Source: Treponema sp. (lineage in GTDB: Bacteria > Spirochaetota > Spirochaetia > Treponematales > Treponemataceae). From it: DNA of 64,000 nt. Each line of letters starts with the position of its first letter. Position 1 is the first letter of the stretch. Of the stretch, positions 59,499 to 64,000 are shown one piece after another. Under the pieces are notes generated by a model. It ran no database searches, was not told where the DNA came from, and saw only the letters and a program-made list of their open reading frames with translations. Position numbers and translations under genes: made by a program. The DNA lies in the NCBI GenBank assembly GCA_024402535.1, contig JAKSTN010000005.1:22920-86919 (forward strand). The letters are read 5' to 3'.

Positions 59499-60704
59499 TT
59501 ACAGTGTAACATTCATCACTTTGTCACCGCTCAAAGTTTCAATTACATATTTTCCTTTGAAGCCTGTAACGGTTACATTTCCGTTTGCATCTGTTTTGAT
59601 GTTTTCTTCTGTGTGCCATTCTTTGTTGATAAGATTATCAAGTGCAGTGTAAATAGGTTTTTCACTTCCGTCACGGCGTAGAACTCCGCTTGGTGCATTA
59701 AGCCACATGCCGTCCATAAAGTCCCAGCTGGTGTGTGCTTTAACAAGAGGATGTTCTTCGAAGAGAATGCGGATCATTTCTGTCATCTGATCTTTCTGAC
59801 GTTCTTCGAATTCTGGTTTTGAGTCGTCGTCTTCGTAATGCCAGTCATTCAGGTCAACGATGTGTGGAGGAATGAGCGGGCCTGAAACCAGAGTGTTTTC
59901 TGTAAAGTGGATTGGAAGTCCGAATTTTTCAAAGCGGGCCAGAACTTCTTCCAGCTTTTCACGTCCCCAGTAGCCCTGGTGCTGATGACTTTGAAGTCCG
60001 ATTGTGTCAAGGCGAACGCCTGCATCAAGACAGCGTTCAATAAGCTCAGCATATTTTTCTGACATGTTGAAGTCGTTGATAAGGAAGGTTCCTTCAGGAT
60101 TATATTTTACGCACTGATCAAACATTGTCTTTACAATGCCTACCTGACCAAGTTCCTTGCAAAGTCTTGTAATGGCATTGTCGTAGCGGTCAAAGACCGG
60201 CATAATCACAACTTCGTTGATTACATCCCATTTGTCGATAATGCCTTTGAACCCTTCAACTTCGCGCTGAATGCGGCCAAGCTGTTTTTCAAGGATTGTC
60301 TTGTTGTCGTATTTCAAAAGCCAGTCACAGCAGGCTGTATGCCAGCAGAGCGGGTGGCCTTTTACTTCTTTGTCGTGAGCCTTAAGATATTTTGCGGCGG
60401 CCATGCGGCTTTCTGTCTGTGGACGGCCTTCTTCTTTTTCGAACTGTCCCCAATAAAATGGCAGTGTACCGTAGTTAAAGATCTTCAGCCATTTGTCAGT
60501 GATTTCTTTATATTTTGTTAATGCTGCTGGGTTTGCATTTTCATCTGATTCCAGTTTTGCTTTACTCACAAAGTCAAAAGCGCCGCATCCGAAAAGGAAT
60601 TCGTGGTTTACCTGGCGCAGACGAAGTTCTGCGTTTGCAACGGCTTTTCCGTCTTTTGTAATATTCAGGGTTTGGGTTGATTTTCTTTCGGCAATTTTTT
60701 TCAT
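59499..60704 (-). CDS. Cytoplasmic endo-1,4-beta-xylanase (GH10)
   Basis: A 401-residue GH10 enzyme. Acid/base Glu164 is in WDVINEVV and nucleophile Glu269 in PIHFTENTL; GHPLCWHT and GLQSHQHQGYW are typical. There is no signal peptide, so it should cut imported xylo-oligosaccharides. Extra short segments flank the barrel: an N-terminal strand region (KDGKAVANAELRLRQVNHEF) and a C-terminal one (DANGNVTVTGFKGKYVIE), which look like a small beta domain built from both ends. AGAGGAG precedes the ATG. It is a single-gene unit with its own terminator. Confidence 0.94.
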   Translation of the reverse strand: MKKIAERKSTQTLNITKDGKAVANAELRLRQVNHEFLFGCGAFDFVSKAKLESDENANPAALTKYKEITDKWLKIFNYGTLPFYWGQFEKEEGRPQTESRMAAAKYLKAHDKEVKGHPLCWHTACCDWLLKYDNKTILEKQLGRIQREVEGFKGIIDKWDVINEVVIMPVFDRYDNAITRLCKELGQVGIVKTMFDQCVKYNPEGTFLINDFNMSEKYAELIERCLDAGVRLDTIGLQSHQHQGYWGREKLEEVLARFEKFGLPIHFTENTLVSGPLIPPHIVDLNDWHYEDDDSKPEFEERQKDQMTEMIRILFEEHPLVKAHTSWDFMDGMWLNAPSGVLRRDGSEKPIYTALDNLINKEWHTEENIKTDANGNVTVTGFKGKYVIETLSGDKVMNVTL

Positions 60705-60794
60705 GTACAGACTCCTCTTTTATAAGTGTGACATAAAAAAAGGAATCTGCCATAAAAAAAGTCTATATAATTATAACAAAAAAAGATTTTTGTA

Positions 60795-61343
60795 TTATTT
60801 TTTAAGTTCTTTTTTCAGCCGGTTCAGCTTTGTTCCGCTGTGAACGAAAATCCACAGGTAAAGAACAAACAGTATGCCAAAGAAAATCATGAAGGCAATG
60901 TCAGCTGGATTGAAGCTTGTTTTCTGTATGAATCTGCTGATTTCAGGCATAAGGCACAGGAAGAAAATAGCAATTAATGGAAGCATGCGTGTCTGGTAGA
61001 TCTTTTCAACCATTTTAAGTTTAGATTCATTATCAGAGAAAAGTTCTCCTTCACTTTCTTCATTAATCTGAGGTGCAGGTTTTCTGAAGTAATTCCATCC
61101 GAAACATGAACCGCAGTATTCCCATCCGTAATCAAGATAAAGCTGTTTATATTCTTCTGCGGCTTTTGTGTTTTTGTAGTCCAGTCTGTAAACAACGTCT
61201 TCAGGTTCACATTCTTCAAAAACAAAATCAATTGGAGGATTAAGCTTGCAGAGCTTCAATCCTTTTTTGTTCTGTTCTCTAAGCCAGTTTTCTTCTTCCA
61301 TCCAGTCTGAAATTGTAAATACTCTTTTGAAATGTTTTTTCAT
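60795..61343 (-). CDS. DUF2812 membrane protein
   Basis: A 182-residue protein. The soluble N-terminal part matches DUF2812: EENWLREQNKKGLKLCKL, VVYRLDYKN, and YGWEYCGSCFGWNYFRKP. Two membrane helices follow (LPLIAIFFLCLMPEI and DIAFMIFFGILFVLYLWIF). DUF2812 proteins are typically encoded right after a PadR-type regulator, as here (13-base gap), and may act as the membrane partner or target in stress sensing. GGAGAGA is the ribosome-binding site. Confidence 0.88.
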   Translation of the reverse strand: MKKHFKRVFTISDWMEEENWLREQNKKGLKLCKLNPPIDFVFEECEPEDVVYRLDYKNTKAAEEYKQLYLDYGWEYCGSCFGWNYFRKPAPQINEESEGELFSDNESKLKMVEKIYQTRMLPLIAIFFLCLMPEISRFIQKTSFNPADIAFMIFFGILFVLYLWIFVHSGTKLNRLKKELKK

Positions 61344-61356
61344 TTTTGTCTCTCCT

Positions 61357-61671
61357 TTAAATCTTTATCCGGCTGTTTTTATAAAGCCGTTCAATTCTTT
61401 TTATCTCAATTTCCAGAACTTCTTTTCCCAGTTCTGTAATTGAATACAGTTTTCGTTTTTCTTCTTCCGAGTGGAAGGCAATCAGTCCGTCTTTTTCCAT
61501 TTTGGAAAGTGTGCCGTACATTGTTCCCGCGCTTATTACTATGTCTCCGTCAGTCATCTGTTTTACCTGCTGGGTAATACCATAACCGTGCTGAGGAGTC
61601 TGCAGACAGAACAGAATGTAGAATCCTGTTTCCGTCATGGGAACATAGATTTTTTCAATGTGTTTATCCAT
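61357..61671 (-). CDS. PadR family transcriptional repressor
   Basis: A 104-residue winged-helix regulator: MTETGFYILFCLQTPQHGYGITQQV and GTMYGTLSKMEKDGLI are the PadR-s1 signatures, and a short C-terminal helix dimerises. GGGGAG is the ribosome-binding site. The promoter upstream contains a perfect palindrome between its -35 and -10 boxes, so it should repress itself and the DUF2812 gene, released by an unknown ligand. Confidence 0.93.
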   Translation of the reverse strand: MDKHIEKIYVPMTETGFYILFCLQTPQHGYGITQQVKQMTDGDIVISAGTMYGTLSKMEKDGLIAFHSEEEKRKLYSITELGKEVLEIEIKRIERLYKNSRIKI

Positions 61672-61736
61672 GTTGCTCCCCGAACCATTTATGTGGTTCT
61701 ATCTATTGGAATTCGATATATCGAGGTTCTATATAT

Positions 61737-61765
61737 AATATATCGCAGTGCGATATATGTGTCAA
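61737..61765 (-). promoter_or_regulatory. PadR promoter with embedded palindromic operator
   Basis: TTGACA (61765-61760), 17 bases, TATATT (61742-61737). The spacer and -10 contain the perfect palindrome ATATATCGC-AGT-GCGATATAT (61738-61758). A second CGATATATCG lies downstream at 61714-61723. Confidence 0.75.
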
Positions 61766-61804
61766 GGAAAAATGATTTAAAAAGTTATGTGTGAACTGCG
61801 TTAG

Positions 61805-61962
61805 GGATTGGAGCAGTGCCGAAGGCAAATAAAAAAGACTGTCTGTAATGAGATCCTGAAACAAGTTCAAGATGACATAATACAGGCAGTCTTTTTTATT
61901 CGGAGCGATAGCGGAGCTGCGGAAAGCCCGACCCTGCAACTAAGTTGCAGGGGAACGCCCGA
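61805..61962. repeat. Mosaic repeat cluster between padR and carB
   Basis: It opens with GGATTGGAGCA (61805) and contains the GAGCG-TAGCG-GCGGAAAGCC block (61903-61928), both shared with 54560-54647. It then has the hairpin CCCTGCAAC-TAA-GTTGCAGGG (61932-61952). A terminator hairpin holding a second type of repeat is inserted between the two shared blocks. No gene is seen. Confidence 0.75.
61831..61897 (-). terminator. Long-stem terminator downstream of carB, with a nested repeat
   Basis: A 17-bp stem (one G-U pair), 61831-61847 with 61881-61897, carries six As and six Ts at its ends and works in both directions. Its loop (61850-61876) is homologous to the right half of the palindromic element after pyrB (GAGAT...CTGAA...TTCA...ATGAC). 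Confidence 0.75.
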
Positions 61963-62010
61963 CTATTTTACCAGTGAATGGTATTCCTGAAGGCTCTTAA
62001 CTCCGCCTTC
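61963..62010 (-). pseudogene. Displaced duplicate of the carB 3' end
   Basis: On the minus strand these 16 codons read EGGVKSLQEYHSLVK plus a TAG stop. The residues are identical to the last 15 of the intact carB, but 13 of the 16 codons differ, all synonymously. About 83 bases separate it from the intact end. It has no start and no upstream homology, so it is a remnant tail, not a gene. Confidence 0.85.
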
Positions 62011-62015
62011 TCGTC

Positions 62016-62135
62016 GCAACCTAACGGTTGCTTACCTAGTTTTGTCAGCTTGCGCCGCCAAAACTAGCACCGGAGAGTACGGCGTAAAATCATTTATTTA
62101 ACAAGTGAATGATACTCTTGGAGAGATTTTACGCC
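62016..62135. repeat. Inverted-repeat segment inserted at the carB stop
   Basis: Between the two carB tails lie two hairpins (GCAACC/GGTTGC from 62017; CTAGTTTTG/CAAAACTAG from 62036). A perfect 11-bp inverted repeat GGCGTAAAATC (62081-62091) / GATTTTACGCC (62125-62135) straddles the carB stop. With GGAGAG before it, the match extends to 17 of 20 bases. One arm is coding sequence of carB. Confidence 0.75.
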
Positions 62136-64000
62136 TCCCTCTCCTCCGTTTCCGTTCTTAACAGCGGCAATACCCTGGACTGCTGCAACTGCACCAGCCA
62201 AAGTTGTGATGTATGAAACTTTGTATTTCAAACACATTTTGCGGATTGTCTTACGGTCTTCTGCGTAGTTGCGTTTTGCTTTTGGTGTGTTGATTACGAG
62301 GCAAACTTCTTTGTTCATAATCATATCTACAACGTCTGGACGACCGGCACCAATCTTGTTTACAACTTCACATTTGATTCCGTTTGCATTGTAGAAATCT
62401 GCTGTTCCCTGTGTTGCAACCAGAGTGAATCCAAGGTCTTTAAGTGTTTTACCAACCATAAGAACCTGATCTTTCTGGTTTTCTTTGTCGCTGAGAGAAA
62501 GGAGGATCTTTTTGTTTTCCCATGCAGCTGGTGCGTGTGGGAGTTCAGAACCTGCAGCTTCCTGTGATTTGTAGAAGGCCATTGGGAATGTTTCTGCCAT
62601 ACCAAGAACTTCACCTGTAGAACGCATCTCTGGTCCAAGGATTGGGTCAACTCCAGGGAAACGTGCCCAAGGAAGAACAGCTTCTTTTGCTCCGTGGTAA
62701 GGAATTACTTTGTCTTTAAGACCGAGGCTTTCAATTGTTTCACCAAGCATAAGGCGTGTAGCAAGACGAGCCATCTGAGTGTTACAAACTTTTGATACAA
62801 GTGGAACTGTACGAGATGCACGTGGGTTAGCTTCGATTACGTAAACTTTTCCGTTTTCGATAGCGTACTGCATGTTCATAAGACCTGTAACTTTGAGAGC
62901 CTGTGCAATCTTTGTTGTATATTCTTTAATTGTCTTAAGGTTTTCTTCTGGAATAGAAACTGGTGGAATTACACAAGCTGAGTCACCTGAGTGAATACCT
63001 GCAAGTTCTACGTGTTCCATTACAGATGGAATGTAAACGTTTGTTCCGTCTGCCAAAGCATCAGATTCACATTCAAGAGCGTTCTTCAAGAAGCGGTCGA
63101 TCAACAAAGGACGATCTGGAGTTACACCAACTGCCTTTTCAACGTATTCTTTAAGAGTTGCTTCGTCGTAGATTACTTCCATACCGCGTCCACCAAGTAC
63201 GAATGAAGGACGAATCATGATTGGGTAACCGATTTTGTCTGCACAAGCTTTAGCTTCTTCAAAGTCTACAGCCATTCCAGATTCTGGCATTGGAATACCA
63301 AGCTTGTCCATCATGTGGCGGAAGATATCGCGGTCTTCTGCAGCATCAATTGAATCAATTGAAGTACCAAGAACGTTTACACCGTTTTCTTCAAGTTCGC
63401 GAGCAATGTTTAATGGAGTCTGTCCACCGAACTGAACGATAACTCCCATTGGTTTTTCTTTTTCGTAAATCTGAAGAACATCTTCTGTTGTAACTGGTTC
63501 AAAGTAAAGTTTGTCTGATGTATCGTAGTCTGTAGAAACTGTTTCTGGGTTACAGTTTACGATGATTGTTTCGTAGCCCATTTCTTTAAGCTGCATTGCT
63601 GCATGACAACAACAGTAGTCGAATTCGATACCCTGACCGATTCTGTTTGGACCACCGCCCAAAATCATAATCTTTTTCTTGTTGTCAGATGCTTTTGAAG
63701 TATCTGGAGCATTGTAAGTTGAATAGTAGTAGTTAGCGTTTTCTACACCTGATACTGGAACTGCAAGCCATGCTTCTTTAATTCCAAGTGCATTGCGGCG
63801 GTCGCGGATAGCTTTTTCAGAAACTTTGAGGATTTTTGAAAGGTATTTATCAGAGAAACCGTCTTTTTTAGCCTGAATAAGAAGATCGTCAGCTGGAACA
63901 GAACCTGGAGTTTTAAGCATTTCTTCTTCCAAATCAACAAGTTCTTTCATCTGCTGGAGGAAGTATTCTTTTACATGTGTGATTTCAGAAAGTTTTTCAA
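62094..64000 (-). CDS. carB: Carbamoyl-phosphate synthase large subunit (C-terminal ~60%, cut by window edge)
   Basis: The frame is open to base 64000 (EKLSEITHVKEYF precedes the first internal Met), so the gene begins outside the window; about 635 C-terminal residues are seen. The second ATP-grasp half starts with LGGGPNRIGQGIEFDY. VNCNPETVSTDYD, RPSFVLGGRGMEV and the EANPRASRTVPLVSK metal-binding motif follow. The last ~140 residues are the MGS-like allosteric domain (VATQGTADFYNANG). CarB makes carbamoyl phosphate for PyrB and arginine. Its last 15 codons are present twice downstream, in two synonymous versions. Confidence 0.96.
   Translation of the reverse strand, partial: EKLSEITHVKEYFLQQMKELVDLEEEMLKTPGSVPADDLLIQAKKDGFSDKYLSKILKVSEKAIRDRRNALGIKEAWLAVPVSGVENANYYYSTYNAPDTSKASDNKKKIMILGGGPNRIGQGIEFDYCCCHAAMQLKEMGYETIIVNCNPETVSTDYDTSDKLYFEPVTTEDVLQIYEKEKPMGVIVQFGGQTPLNIARELEENGVNVLGTSIDSIDAAEDRDIFRHMMDKLGIPMPESGMAVDFEEAKACADKIGYPIMIRPSFVLGGRGMEVIYDEATLKEYVEKAVGVTPDRPLLIDRFLKNALECESDALADGTNVYIPSVMEHVELAGIHSGDSACVIPPVSIPEENLKTIKEYTTKIAQALKVTGLMNMQYAIENGKVYVIEANPRASRTVPLVSKVCNTQMARLATRLMLGETIESLGLKDKVIPYHGAKEAVLPWARFPGVDPILGPEMRSTGEVLGMAETFPMAFYKSQEAAGSELPHAPAAWENKKILLSLSDKENQKDQVLMVGKTLKDLGFTLVATQGTADFYNANGIKCEVVNKIGAGRPDVVDMIMNKEVCLVINTPKAKRNYAEDRKTIRKMCLKYKVSYITTLAGAVAAVQGIAAVKNGNGGEGGVKSLQEYHSLVK

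Noticed and set aside
61703..61939. 78-codon open frame in the padR-carB intergenic region
   Set aside because: It is made of repeat and terminator sequence and the padR promoter, with no ribosome-binding site.
1..64000. tRNA or rRNA genes
   Set aside because: I saw no cloverleaf with a T-loop GTTCGA-type motif in the right setting, and no rRNA-like sequence. I cannot exclude an odd one without a dedicated search.

Overview
The window looks like the chromosome of a saccharolytic, anaerobic spirochaete of the Treponema type (gut or rumen kind). This is inferred from content, not from a database match. The clues are: an AT-leaning genome (about 40% GC by eye); a spirochaete-like lipobox (FSC); Sec-exported sugar-binding proteins without a lipobox cysteine, which fits a two-membrane cell; a eukaryotic-type hexokinase; glutamine synthetase III; an Rnf complex; a chemoreceptor; and cytoplasmic plant-polysaccharide hydrolases behind many sugar transporters.

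Layout. 1-3698: sugar ABC transporter (two LplB/YtcP-type permeases, binding protein, YesL-type membrane protein). 3702-13850: MATE exporters, tandem YhhN-type membrane proteins, a stand-alone AICAR transformylase, a chemoreceptor, pyrB and galE. 13977-25066: an AraC regulator with an unusual N-terminal domain, then a GlcNAc catabolic locus. Its minus-strand operon encodes GH20 hexosaminidase, NagA, NagB and hexokinase. A divergent plus-strand operon encodes a CUT1 ABC importer and a ROK regulator. Between them lie a promoter and a perfect TGTACA-N5-TGTACA operator candidate. 25067-32664: EAL phosphodiesterase, ion transporter, and a large secreted HEXXH protein with a probable propeller and beta-barrel. 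32766-37352: glgX and glgP. 37503-44195: two PIN-type toxin-antitoxin pairs around glnN (GSIII), a PilZ protein, an RlmM-like methyltransferase and metA. 44313-49212: rnfCDGEAB on the minus strand. 49432-54549: a defence-like island with a membrane protein/XRE pair, a previously unannotated type I toxin-antitoxin-like locus, a second XRE repressor facing a perfect 25-bp palindrome, and a type III restriction-modification pair. 54688-61671: GPH transporter with GH5, a third PIN pair, a lipoprotein behind an (AT)n promoter, GH10, and a PadR/DUF2812 pair. 61672-64000: a repeat cluster, then the 3' part of carB.

How the genes fit together. The locus at 15250-25066 can import GlcNAc oligosaccharides, cleave, phosphorylate, deacetylate and deaminate them to fructose-6-phosphate. 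glgX and glgP mobilise glycogen. GH5 and GH10 lack signal peptides and so should act on imported oligosaccharides. Rnf couples ferredoxin and NADH to an ion gradient. EAL and PilZ proteins indicate c-di-GMP signalling. No ABC ATPase gene is present for either sugar transporter, so a shared ATPase elsewhere is likely.

Most notable observations. (1) At 50080-50430 a 29-residue hydrophobic peptide has its ribosome-binding site buried in a hairpin, opposite a convergent ~100-nt RNA that has its own promoter and terminator: a candidate type I toxin-antitoxin system. (2) Just beyond the carB stop lies a second copy of its last 15 codons plus stop. It encodes identical residues but differs at most synonymous positions. 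(3) Hairpins or repeats overlap the stop codons of several genes. (4) There are strong operator candidates at the nag, XRE, PadR and restriction-modification promoters. (5) An (AT)n tract lies inside a lipoprotein promoter. (6) Several genes appear to make leaderless mRNAs.
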